Origin: Strigamia acuminata
Taxonomy: Eukaryota > Arthropoda > Chilopoda > Geophilomorpha > Linotaeniidae
Direction: 5' to 3'
Length of the DNA: 64,000 nucleotides
Assembly: GCA_949358305.1 (NCBI GenBank)
Contig: OX442321.1
Span: 9,325,605 to 9,389,604, forward strand
The stretch's first letter is position 1. Each line of letters begins with the position of its first letter. This document shows positions 1 through 11,642 of the stretch, in pieces. Made by a program: the position numbers and the translations under genes. The notes beneath the pieces were generated by a model, which ran no database searches, was not told the origin of the DNA, and saw only the letters and a list, made by a program, of their open reading frames with translations.

Positions 1-3000
1 GACATAGCGGGAGATTGAAGAAGAGGCATCTCCGCGCCGTCGACAAGAGAAGAAGAGAAGAGAAGAGATTCAACTTTTACTTCCTTTTTTAAGCAGTCAA
101 TATTTTCGTTATGGATAAAGTGATATTGTTGTCATAAATAAGGCGATTGTGTGTATTTATTCATGTGTGTTTTAGTATTTACTACTATCTGTTACTCTTA
201 TCCGTGAAGAACAGGTTGGGTGCCTTCAACAACACTTTTTCTTTTTTTAAATTTCCTCGAAGGGAAGGGGGAAAAAAGATGCTGAAAATTGGTGTTGTGA
301 CTATTGTCATTATTGGAAATTGTACAAATGATTTATGTCAAATGTGCACAGGTGGCCACAAAACCATTTTGCAATTTTTTTTTTACTTTTTTATTTTTAC
401 TTTTTTTTATTTTTATTTAACTGGAAAAAGTAATCAAGTTTTAAGAATTAATGATTTTTTCATTGAGCCGAGTTGATGAAAGATATTGGAAAGAGTTGTG
501 CTTCTATATATTGATGTTTTCAAGTGTAAATCAAAAGCTGGTACATGAAGGAAAAATGAAAAAAAAAATGGAATCGAGCGATGTGATGTGTGTAGGATGC
601 TGGTGGCAGCTGATAAAATCTGTCAGTCAGCCTGGTATGTAGCAAACATACCAGGAATGACTAAACTAAAATACTTGGCCATCAGTGATATTGGATATTT
701 GTCTACGCCCAACCCCGGTTCTAGTGCAATTACCCTGCAAGAATGCTGTTGGACATAGTTCAACTTGTTGAAATAGATTAATGGGACAAATGCTCACCGT
801 AGTAATAACAACATCAACTCGCCGGGCAATAAACCTGCAGTTTTTACTTTTATTTCTATTGCACTTAACAACTCCTTCTTTTGTTTTCATTTAACCGGCG
901 AGTAACACTCACCTCTAATCACATTTTTCGGAGGGTTTTGTGTAATGAGGTGGGGGTCATATCGATGAAAGGACTGCAAACTGCACAAGGTAACCCATGC
1001 TGCACGTCTACGCCAGGTCATCTTGGGGCATGCTATGAGCAGTGGCGCATCATGGTGCTTGGGGGTCCTGGACACTGCCACCAAATGACCAACAAATTGG
1101 CAATTTTATTTTTTAAATTTTTTTTTTTAAATCTGTGGCTCTGGCGAGTGCCCATATGATAATGCGCCACTGGCAATGAGAGACCACCAAAGGTGAAGAG
1201 AAATTTATTTAATAAAATTTGGGCTTCACTGCAGCACTTTCTTTGATGTTTGTCTGCTATGGGCACTTTTATTCCGAAATGATGGAAGAAGTCTTGTCAT
1301 TGTGGAATTTCGGAGGCCTTAAGGTACCTAAATGGGAAATCCGGCCTTTGTTACCTTGAGAAATGTTGTAATAGTTGGGTCAAGTTTGATGGGCGCCTGG
1401 ATACTTGTGTCCAACTAATTCCATAGTCCATTTGCCAATTATGTGATGCAAATGAAGTGTCCCCATTGCAGGAGGATATCGATTGGGATTGAATAAATAC
1501 AGTGTTAGCAAATTTAGCTGACGAGAGATCTGTTTGGACAGGGACTAAAGAGCAATGCATTCCGCATGTCTGAATTTGGCGGACTGCAGATGCCGCGCCA
1601 GACTGTCTGGTTTAAAGTTAGATTCGCTATCTATCTCGGCCCTGTTTATCCCACGTGACCTTCACTCTTCTATTTATTAGCACGTTTCATAAAAGCAAGT
1701 AGTTTTTGCACTTGTCGTTCGCAGAGAGAATTTAAAGGTTATTGTATTAAACTCGTCCTTTGTTTTTTTTTTTTTTTTTTTGGATGAAATTTTGTGCGAG
1801 GTATTGAAAATGTAGGCAAGTGTAGGAGGCGGTTGTAGGGGCGGGGAAGAGTGACTGCTTCCATTATTAAAATTTGTTGTGTTTTTCACTCGTGTTGATC
1901 CCAGTAATAGTTTGTTCATTTAAATTTTATCCAGGTGTGGGATCAGCCTAAGCAAGATGTACGATAGCGCATAGGGCTCCTAATTCTTTTTTCTATTGCA
2001 TTAAATTTGCCAAGCATGAAGAAGAAAAAACGATTTACAAGCAAAATCGCACGCTTTAAATAAGGAGGTTTTTATTATGAAGCTGGACCATTTGACAAGT
2101 TGAGAAATTGGTTGCGAGATGTTTAATCCGAAGTGAATAATATTCGCCTGTCACTCGCCGTACAAACGCACGCCGCACCGTTTCTTTGATGTATAATTTA
2201 ACGAGTTAATATGCTCCTTTACCTTCTTCCTACCTGACCTGTAAGATTGAATTTTGTGGGTGCACAATTGGTGCAATAAATTGCCATTACCCTGTCTCTG
2301 TTTACCCCCGCCCCTCGACCGCTTTGGCCGTATCCTCTCTATTTCCATCTGCCTCAAAAAACCTTATCCTGTATAACTTGGCCAAAATGATGGCAACTCA
2401 TGGACTATTCTGCGCTTATCGCCAAGGTCCGAGACCCCTCAATATGGTCATCTGAATGCGAGGGTGGACTGTGCACTCTGCCACACCCATAGCCACTCTT
2501 TCTTCATTCTTCTTTGTCCCGAGAAATACGTGAGAGGAAAGACAAAGGAAGAAAAACAAAGCGCACTTTTTCTCTTTGTCCTCTTCGTTTCGTCTGGTCT
2601 TGAGTCTGCTGGGAAAAAGGAGTAGGAGAACTCGACTCGAGTCGTTGTCATGGAAATTGTAGATGCAGAAAATGAAATACATTAAAAGTGCGCTGTGAAG
2701 ATGAAGATGAGATGGAATTTTCAATCGAAATTTCTCTCTTTTTTTCCTTTTTTATCATTTGTTTCGTGTTGTGGGAGTTTACTAATTGTTTTTACTTCTT
2801 TTCACTTGTTTTTTCGAGGCTTTCGAACGAAGGCTGAGCTTTAAATAATGCAGCGTGTAAACTAGAAATAAAAATTTAATAATCTTTCTGTCATTTTTGA
2901 GCACGAGGTGAAGTATTGACCCGGAATAAGAGTGGGGAGTGATATCAAGGGTCAGAAAAAGCTTGCAAGAAAATGGCCAAAACGAGTTAGAGTTTCGGAA

Positions 3001-5002
3001 GAAGTGGGTGAAATCCTCGGGGAAAACATTAACAATATTACTAAAAACTGAGGTGTTTTTTTTTTTTTTTTTTTTTTTGCATTTTACTTTTATGGCATGT
3101 TTTATGCATTTTTTATTTTTATTTTTTTCGTATTTATAGTTTCTCCCGCGAGTTGCAGTTGTGGAAAAATCGATTGATTGGAATGTTGATAAGACACAAA
3201 TTATCCATTGTGGTACAGTAATGATGCATGAAGGTGCTGGTACTTGTTTTGGGCAAACTAGACTGGTTAACCTCGACCGGAAACAGAGTTTAAGCTTAAT
3301 AGAATTCTCCCAAGTCTCGCTGATGGACGTGTGGAATGTTACAGAGTACACTTGAAGCTAATCTCTTTAGTACCTTTCGACAAACTTACAAAGCCGGGGC
3401 TGCATACAGCGAGCAAGAGGAATATTTGATGCGTTTAATCATTACCGACTTACGAACTGCAGGTGTATGTAATCTAAATTGCTCCTGAAACTCGCATTTA
3501 TATTTTACAATATGTTCATATAAGATCTTCGCTCCATCGACGAGATTTTTTCCATTTTCCTCTCCCTTTAAATACAGTACATATCCTTAGGTTAGATATC
3601 GAGCGAATGTGATTAAATAATAATAATGATAATAATGACAATTTTGGAATGTTTTTAGATAGTGCAGAGAGATATATGATTCAGATATATATTTTACAAT
3701 ATATTGTTTTCACTGAATGCATTCCAAAATGTATAGCATTTCGCTTAATTAAGTGTAGTATTTTGTACGTTAAAAAATGCATTTTGAAACTGCTTTTAGA
3801 TTTGACAAATAGTAATATTGGGAATGGATTTTTACAAAATGTATTATCGTTTACAAATCAATAACGTGCAAAAGTGTATCACAAAATACATTCCCTTGAA
3901 ACCCTATGCATTTCAAAATACATTGCAATGTATTTTGGAAAATGTATTTTGGAACCATATGGAAGGTGGATACAGTACGACATCTGCAATTATGCTGGTT
4001 ATTAATTAAACGGTTCTTGTGTCTTTGTCTTGTGTAGGAAATTCATGCAGGGACCTGGGTGGGCTTTTTTTTTCTATCTTTTTTTTTGGAAATTTGAGGA
4101 AACCGTTTATTCGTTTCGGAAATTGAAATTGGAGTCCAGGAATCTCTTTTAGCCTCGCCTTGAGGTTATCTATTTTTGGTGACAAGGAAACACACGGAGT
4201 CCAAGTTGCTCGCGGGTTAATTGATAAAACCTTTGATAATAATTAATTTGATTAGGTTTGGCAAGAGGGAGTGGTTCAGGAGGTAATAATATTGATTTTC
4301 AATTGATTTTGCTGCTTTTTTTTCCGTGTCCGCAAATTAAATCACTGGAAAAAAGTGATCACACGCATGCGCACATCTCTATTTCCGGTTTTCTCGACCT
4401 CTCACTTCGAATCGTCAGCCGGGCGGAGTTTAAATTAATATTATTGTCTCGATTGAGCACGAACAAGACGGAAATATTGGTTGAAGACAGTTCGATAAAT
4501 GATTGGGACGGGGGAGGAAAAAAGTTAAATTTTTTCTGGCATAATTTAATTAGTTTAAAAATGGGGATTATTATGTATCATCATGGGAAATAAACTCGAA
4601 ACCAATTTTCTCAAAAATCGATTTGATTTATTGCACCCTGTAGACAAAATGCGTAATTTTAAAACCCAGGATTTATACTCATTACTAAACATTGATTTAA
4701 TCGACGATGCCAAGTAACAGGATTAGATTTTGAAAAGTATAAAAAGGAAAAATAAAAATAAAATAAAGAATTTTCTTAAATTTTATTAAATTAACAGCAA
4801 AAACGAGACGAGGTTATATTAAGAATGCAGCTTAACGTCTATAATGAGCGCAGTACCAATGCACTCGACACACCGACGCTGTGACAAGTTTCCGAAGAAG
4901 TTGAAATACAGAAGTGAATTTCTGACGAGCGTAATAAAAATTGCTGCTCACAAGTCAGTTGAGAAATACACACAGGTATAAAGATTAAATAGATTTGTTT
5001 AC
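1..5002. other. gene-free stretch, probable neuroligin intron
   Basis: No coding sequence was found on either strand. The open frames here are short, low-complexity and poly-A/T driven. The neuroligin exon at 5003-5453 ends in a good donor on the minus strand and no later neuroligin exon (the alpha/beta-hydrolase core) is visible down to position 1, so this is most simply its first coding intron, running out of the window. A repeat-like patch at 3640-3970 is listed separately. Intron status is inference. Confidence 0.5.
3640..3970. repeat. AT-rich patch of recurring ATGTATTTTG-type motifs with a perfect palindrome
   Basis: Variants of AAAATGTATT and its complement AATACATTTT recur many times within about 330 bp, in both orientations. 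At 3914-3937 there is a perfect 24-bp palindrome with no loop: half-site CAAAATACATTG followed by its exact complement. This looks like a decayed palindromic or MITE-like repeat. No clean terminal repeats or target-site duplication were identified, so the class is unknown. Confidence 0.4.
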
Positions 5003-5453
5003 CTTTGAGTGGCGTGTAGACGTTGAGGTAAAGACAATCCTCGCTTTGGTTCTTTAAATAAGGAATGAGTCTCTTCAGCATGTTCAACCTCCCTCTGGAC
5101 ATGGATTGCAGGGCGGCTGTTTCGTTCGTAATATCCGGGTACTTTTGTGGACACACTGGACCGAATCGGTCAGCCAACCTTACTGAACGCCAAGGTGTAA
5201 GAGACATGGGAGGCATGAATCGCAGGTATCCGACCGGCGGAGGTGCGAAGGGAATTCCCAGGAACATCTCGACGGGTTGCAGATGTTTGTTGGGCAGGGT
5301 GTTGATGAGTCCTCGAAGCCCGCCGAATTTGGTGGTCACCACTCGGGTGGCTAGCTTCCTTCCGAACGCCCCGCACAGGTCGACTCGCAGCCAGAGAAGC
5401 AGCAGGAGAATCGCGAACGTCGACGCACGCCCGGCCATGCTTGCAGCACACAT
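5003..5453 (-). CDS. neuroligin, first coding exon (partial gene)
   Basis: Neuroligins are postsynaptic type I membrane proteins with a catalytically inactive cholinesterase-like ectodomain that binds neurexin. This exon encodes about 150 residues: a signal peptide with a hydrophobic LLLLL core, then the cholinesterase-family start (FGGLRG, PVEMFLGIPFAPPPVG, RFMPP) and the carboxylesterase signature EDCLYLNVYTP at its end. Two N-glycosylation sequons (NET, NQS) are visible. The exon stops at CTCAAAG followed by the donor GTAAAC, in phase 1. The start is Met at 5453; a second Met five codons later (MAGRAST) would also give a signal peptide and may be the real start. The PVEMFLGIP and QNQSEDCLYLN-type context fits neuroligin better than acetylcholinesterase or a digestive esterase, but the diagnostic C-terminal half lies outside the window. 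The codons are strikingly GC-rich compared with the flanks. Confidence 0.82.
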
Positions 5454-5640
5454 TCACGCGGCCATCCGGTGTCGTCGGTCGGCGGAATCGGCCTCGGCCT
5501 CGGCGTCGAAACAGAGAGTGCTCGCACGGTCGGATTTCAGTTCCGTGTGCACGTGACCGAGGACATGCGGATGGCGGATGTCGGCAGTGCTGCCCGCTTG
5601 GCAGCCCACTTCGGAGCCAGGCTGCGGAGGCAAACACACG
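5454..5640 (-). promoter_or_regulatory. GC-rich leader upstream of neuroligin
   Basis: The GC- and CpG-rich patch of the neuroligin exon continues about 190 bp upstream of its start codon, then drops to AT-rich sequence. It fits a 5' untranslated leader or CpG-rich promoter edge. No TATA box was recognised. Open frames on both strands here are products of base composition. Confidence 0.35.
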
Positions 5641-8600
5641 CACTTTAATATTATATTAACTTTTGTAAAGAACTCGCCGGCTGAGAGACACTCGATCGAT
5701 ACAGAGTCTGCGCACTGGAAACCGATGAGAGGAGGTGGGTGCGGGAGAGGACATTACCATTCGGTCAGGCGCAGGGGGAGATGGGAAGATGTGAAGTGAG
5801 GTGGCGGGGGGCGGGGAGGAAAGAGGCGGATGTGATGGGATGCCGAATTTAGAACGGTGTGGTAGCAAGATGTGCTTGTTTACTGCTGAGGTTCACTCGA
5901 GAGAGTTGGGGTAGGGAAGGAAATGGAGGATTCCGTTTGTATTCATTAAGAGCAGCCAAACCATATGAATTTCATTTTTTTTTTTTTAATTTAAAAAAAA
6001 AAAACAATTTGTGAATGTTCACAAAATTAAGTGGAGTATCAAGTTTTTGAATTGTAATTACATTCGCTTGTGTTTACCGGTGTTTTTGTTTTTTAAATTT
6101 TTGTTTGGAATGATTAAGTGGAGTGTGAAAAGAGAAAATTAAAAAGTGTTGTGGGGACGTGGTTATGGGCCAAACTAAGCTTATTAGTCTAGCTTGGCTT
6201 AATGCAGTGCATGCATTCATTGCAGGACAGCCCAACCAGCAACGAGTGTGTGTTGAATGTATGTGGAATGGAAAAAGCTCGCGCAGTGATGTGGTAGTGT
6301 TAGCAATGTGTGGGTTGGACGAGTCCCTTTTGGACGACTTGTCTCCAGAGTGTCGGCAGTCGATCGATGAGTAGGGGGTCCTGCAACGTGTCTCGTGGCA
6401 CATCCCCTCCCCTTTTCACCTCCCGCCTCTACGTGAGAGCAGCATGAAACAGAGTTAGATTCACCTTTGACTGGCGCGCAGCCAATGAAGCTGTTTCCAT
6501 GGAAACGGGCTGCAATGCGTGGGAAGCATTGCAGAGAAAAATTGCAAATTTAGATAAATAACAATCTTTTTTTCTGTCCCATCCCGAATTTACAATCGTC
6601 GGAATTTATCTCTTATACGTTTGTTTATTTATTTGACTCTCGTTTTTCTTTTTTCTTCTTTTTCTTTTAAATTTAAACATTTGACGAGCATTGAAAAACC
6701 ACTTAAGGAAATGAATGAGACAAAGATGGAAGCTCCTGGATGCGCTTTCTAATCCAGCAGATCTTGCAGATTGCTTAATCCTACTGGGCAAGGGGAAGAG
6801 GCGGGCTGGGGGATGGTGGAAGTGGAAAGAGCCACAGGGTGTTGTGAGATCTTTATGGGCAGAACGTGCCATCGCAATAAGGGCACTGTGTGGGTCTAGG
6901 TACAAACTGGACGGAGATAAGGTTTGGGCGCGCATAATAAATAAAGGGACGTACACGAGCGGGGGCTGAGACTGAGAATCGAGGCGTTGTACTCTATGGC
7001 GCATGTGCATTTGCCTTCGCCTCGTAGCGGCTGTTTATGGACTGGGAAGCCACGCATGCGCGTCAGAGTTTAGCCGTGAGGTGTTATAAGAGGAGAGAGA
7101 CTATTGTCTGACGTGATGGATAAGGATTTATTGAATTAAGGATGAAAGCAGTGGATTAATGAGAGGGAAGTGATTCAGTTGTATCAGATATCTATTTCTT
7201 CGATTTGTTTGTTTTTTTTTCTCTCTTTTTTTTATTTCTCTGTTTTTCTTCTTTTTTGTGCCGTGTTTAGATAGAGCAATGGAAGGGAAATAAATGGTTT
7301 GGAAGTTTGGGGAAAAGATAAATAAATTTTGTATGTATTTATTTTTTTCTTTTTCTTTTTTTGTTTTACTATTAATTTTAAATTTTAATTTAAATGCTGT
7401 CGTCAAATTTTGATTAGCTAGGGAAAAAACGTGCTGTAAATAAAGAGTTTTTTTAAATTAAACATTTTTTATTGCATTCAATTGCGCGCTCAATAATTCA
7501 AAATTGGAAATGTGCATTACTCCGAATTGGTTTTTCTTTTTAATTTTTCTTTCCGTAAACGTTGAATGGAAATCCCAATTTTATCAAGCATGTTTAAAGA
7601 TATATGTGATTAAAGCATAACCCCGGCTTTTATTTTTCTTTGCAAAGGAAGGACACAATCTCAATTCCGTAGAGAAATTGGTTGAAAGAAAAAAGAAATA
7701 TTTACAAGATTCGTTGAAGGAAATAATCCAGTGAATGTACGGTGATATTAAATGGAAGAGATTGTAATTTCACTCAAGTGTATACACAATAATTCCATTA
7801 GTGTTTTTATTAAAATCTAACCCCTTTGCATCTTCCATTTATCCGCCTCCCCACTCGATTCACTCAAAACGACTTACATCTAAGTTAATATAAGAGGCTT
7901 AAAGTTTCAAACTTTTCAAAAACTCTCGAGATAAGAAATAAAATAAAATTGGCGGTGGGGGATGGTGAGATAAAAGGGAAGGTGGAGCATCTTTGACCTA
8001 GGTGAACTTGACAAACGACAAAAAAAATAAAAAAGGCTTTTCTGATTTAAAATTTAAAATTTATGACCAAGTAGGCCGAGGTGCAGTGAGGGTTAGGTGA
8101 CCGGCAGAGCGCCCTCTGCTTTGGGTGGCACAATCTGAAACTTGCAGACAGACTCTCGTGGGAAATGAAACACGTGTCTCCACCTCCACATCCTCACCTC
8201 ACCTTTGAAGACGGGCACTTAGGGAGTCGGTTGCAAAATAAATGAAAGAAGTATGGGATGTCAGTAAATATAAAGGAAGGCAATCAGTCCAGAGCACAAT
8301 TAAGGAATCAACGGTGACGTGTTTTATCGCCAGCAGGAGGTGACTCGGATGGGAAAATGTCGATTAACCGTGCTGTGGAAATGTTAATTTGCAGAAAATT
8401 GGAAGGTGACAAGCTGCCAACTTTGCAGTTTGTCGTTTTGTCGAGGATAAAAATGTGGTTGGAAGGGGCGAAATAGATTTTGATTGACATCTATTATTTT
8501 GCTTTGTTTCTAGTGCGGTCGAGGTACACAAGCAAGATCATTATTTCAGACGGAAAATGAGGAAAATATTGTATTCAACAAATAGCAAAATTTCAAAACC

Positions 8601-11040
8601 AATGAGAGAAGAAAGAAAACAGTTTCTCATGCACGGATTATTCAGTTATTAGAATTCTTTAGACTAAAATTTAATTTGCAAGTTGGAAATATGAAACTCG
8701 GCGCGAAAACTGAAGAAGTCAAACACAAGCAAAAAAATTTCTACGTACATTCACAGGCAAGTTTTGTTTGTTTTTGTCGGGATTTTATTTTGTTTATAGT
8801 TCGCTTTATTCCGAATTTAATGAGCAAAAAAAAAGCAATTTTTTCTTTTATCCCGAAAGAAAAGAAATCGAAGCCATAAAAAAATTCGGAAAAAAAGCAA
8901 ACAAATTGAATCCATTTAATTTTTTGCTATTGATTCGAGTGAAATCAGAAGCATGCAGTGTTCCATAGGATCACGTTCAGAAATTGAAGGACGTAGACAA
9001 ATAAGAGATTAAAAAACAAATGTTGTTTGTACCTGAATGCCCACAGATGTGTTCCAATTCCGATACAATTTATTTACTACTTTGTTCCATCTCATTCGCA
9101 TGCAAATAGCAAAGAGGAGGAAACAGGAAATGCACGAACATACAAACCATTAGGCGCTTTGTTCTTCTCGTATAATTTATGTACACGTACATTTACGAGA
9201 CAAAACCTTACAAAGTGCTAAAACCTGTCAGTTTGTTGTATGTAAATGATTCATATACCTATTAATGGTTAATTGCAGTTACAAACGTTGTCAATGTTGC
9301 AGAAGAAGACGGCAAGGTGTGTTTTAGTGTATGATTTAGACGCTAGATGGCGTTTAGTGGGGCTAAGAAAAGCCATGTTGGGGTAAAAGCGGGTAAAAGC
9401 GAGTAAAACGATAATTAGTAAATGAGATAATGTTGTTCTTTAGTTTTAAGTTTGTGCGCGAAGGGTTGGGTTGAGGCTATGTGTAGCCAAGTGAAGCTGA
9501 TATGAGAGCAGTGAAACGCACAGACCTTTAGTTGAATCCGTTGAGTGGAACGAGTTAGTTCATCCATGTAACCGTATTGGGAGATGACTGGCCGTTGGCG
9601 CCTCTGAGACTCGCCTGGGCCCGCCACTCGTCCGACTGTGATACCCGTAATGGGTGCGTGTGGGCACGAGGCGCAATTTCATTTTGTCGCCAGCCAATGC
9701 GAGACTAGGGAGCCGTAAAAAACAGCGAGTCACACTATACTGTGCCTGCCTGCACTGAGTTGAGTTCGAGCAAATCGCCTTTCCACTCCACCCTTCTGTT
9801 TTACAGATTTCGTGGACATTGGTCGGTTCCGTTTAGGTAATGAGAAAATCCACTTGGCTCAATACTTGATGTGACTTTATTTCCCATTGTCGGTTAACAA
9901 GACATTGCCACTGTCACATTTTGCTCTTGGATTTTTCTTTTTTTTTTCTTTTTTTCTTATTCACTTTTTTTATGGATGTCATTCATTTCATACGTTGGCG
10001 TGGGGAATGAGGGCATATAGACAAAAGACCAATTGCCAATTGCGGACTGATTCATTAAGTAAGTAAAATGGCAATTTTCTAATGCGGTCATGATTGAAAT
10101 CTCAAATTACTTTCCTTTTACGAATTTTTCAGATGAAATCGTGTTCTCTTGTGTAATAAAACAATTTTTTATATTTTATTTTTATTTTTTTATTTTTGTA
10201 CAAAGCCAAAGAAATGATTATTTTATTTTATTTTTTTACTTTGGAATTTGTGAGTTGTTTATTTTTGGGAGTATAAAAAAAAATCAATTTGATGATCCTA
10301 TCTGAAACTGTAATGTCTCAATCCTCATTTTGTTTGCTGTTGACTAGAGTGCCGGGTAGAACTTAATGGTTGTTTACATTTGCCTGGTTTTTAAAAGAGT
10401 AATCAATTGCGGCTCTGATGAGCCGTGTACAATATTCATAACAGTTAAGTTGAAAATCAAGCCCACCAACCTTTTGGTGGATGGTGACTTAATTATTCTG
10501 TGATAAAATGGGTTGTTTGTTATCAAAACCGCAATTTGTTCGCCTCTTCCTCTTTCTGCAATAATAATAATGAAGTCGGAAAGAAAAAACGAAATTAAAT
10601 TGGGTAAAAATATATACAGGGACCAAAACAAAAGTTTTTTTCTAATTTTTTTTTTCTTCTTTTATTTTTTTGTTATATTGATTCGGAGTTCTCTCACAGG
10701 TCTCCTTTACATCGCAATTTCAAATCTTCATCTTACGCCTTGCAGGAAAGCTCAATCGCGCTTGGCATCTCCGTTACCATGGAAACATATCTGGGAAATA
10801 GTTTTTATTGTTATATTTATTTTGCAGTGTACATACATTGTAGTTAATCTTCGTGCGACGATTTATTGGTCAGGTGTTGATGGAGCGGAAAAAGCTGCTG
10901 GTGCTGGTAGATTGATGTTGTCGTAGAAACGCATCTCGTTATTTATTTTTTCACTCTTCATTCTTCCTTTTTTTATTGGAAAAGAGAAATTTATTCTTGA
11001 AAAGTTAAAAATAATGATAAAAATATATGTATACCGATAC
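5641..11040. other. intergenic, nothing recognised
   Basis: AT-rich non-coding sequence with poly-T/poly-A runs and moderately GC-richer islands (for example 6700-7080). No open frame has domain character or plausible splice partners. It lies upstream of neuroligin (-), so distal regulatory sequence is possible but not demonstrable. Confidence 0.5.
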
Positions 11041-11430
11041 ATCAAAGTGAAGTGTTCTATTTTGATGTGACAGTTTATCGGTCAGTGGTCTCTGACCTTG
11101 GTTTCGCAGTGAAAATCGATAAGGCGAAAGGTATCGATAGTTGACGATTGTCTCCTCGTTGGACGCCATCTCTATCGGTGCCCAGTCGTTCGGCTAAGTG
11201 GCGCCAACCGACCGGAGGACATCATGGAGGTGCTACTTGAAAAATTCGTCATCGGTCAGGTCGACCGAGTCATTAACGGGACTTTATGCAGTCCAATTAA
11301 TGAGCTATTTTGAAAAATCTGTGATTGAACGCTGGGTTATCGGGGTACATTGTTCGTGAAGCCAATTCAACAAGTGCGATTGGGTGAATAATTGAAGAAT
11401 CGAACAATTGAACAATTGCCAGATCCGGTA
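11041..11430 (+). promoter_or_regulatory. candidate promoter / non-coding first exon with DRE-like TATCGATA
   Basis: A GC-richer patch in an AT-rich desert contains TATCGATA near 11132, identical to the DRE core bound by DREF at fly core promoters. Downstream is an ATG-started 29-codon open frame (11224-11313), and at about 11428 a good splice donor (CCG followed by GTAAGG). This would fit a non-coding or uORF-bearing first exon on the plus strand, possibly of DHX33 some 6.6 kb downstream or of a long non-coding RNA. No matching acceptor was established. Confidence 0.25.
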
Positions 11431-11612
11431 AGGATTTTTCACTGATTTATACGGGTTTTTTGATTAATGATTACACCGGATGAGAAAACAATTAAAAAAT
11501 ATGAAAAAGCGATTCATCATTTTGATTAAAATTTGTTCACTAAAAATTCAATTTGAAATTTAATTTTGATGATGCAATGTCACGCGAACTCGTTCATTCG
11601 TCAACATGTGAT

Positions 11613-11642
11613 TGACCCGACCTATATAAATTAGTCGGGTCA
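11613..11642. repeat. short perfect hairpin with TATATAAA in its loop
   Basis: TGACCCGAC (11613-11621) and its exact complement GTCGGGTCA (11634-11642) flank a 12-nt spacer containing TATATAAA. The arms read as facing nuclear-receptor-like half-sites as well as a stem. It may be a chance arrangement. Confidence 0.5.

Noticed and set aside
2782-3351. 189-codon minus-strand ORF
   Set aside because: Poly-lysine from a poly-T run bridges it; composition is low-complexity and no domain or splice logic supports it.
5065-5659. Several overlapping ORFs on both strands around the neuroligin exon
   Set aside because: They are consequences of high GC and few stop codons; only the minus-strand frame beginning at 5453 matches a protein family.
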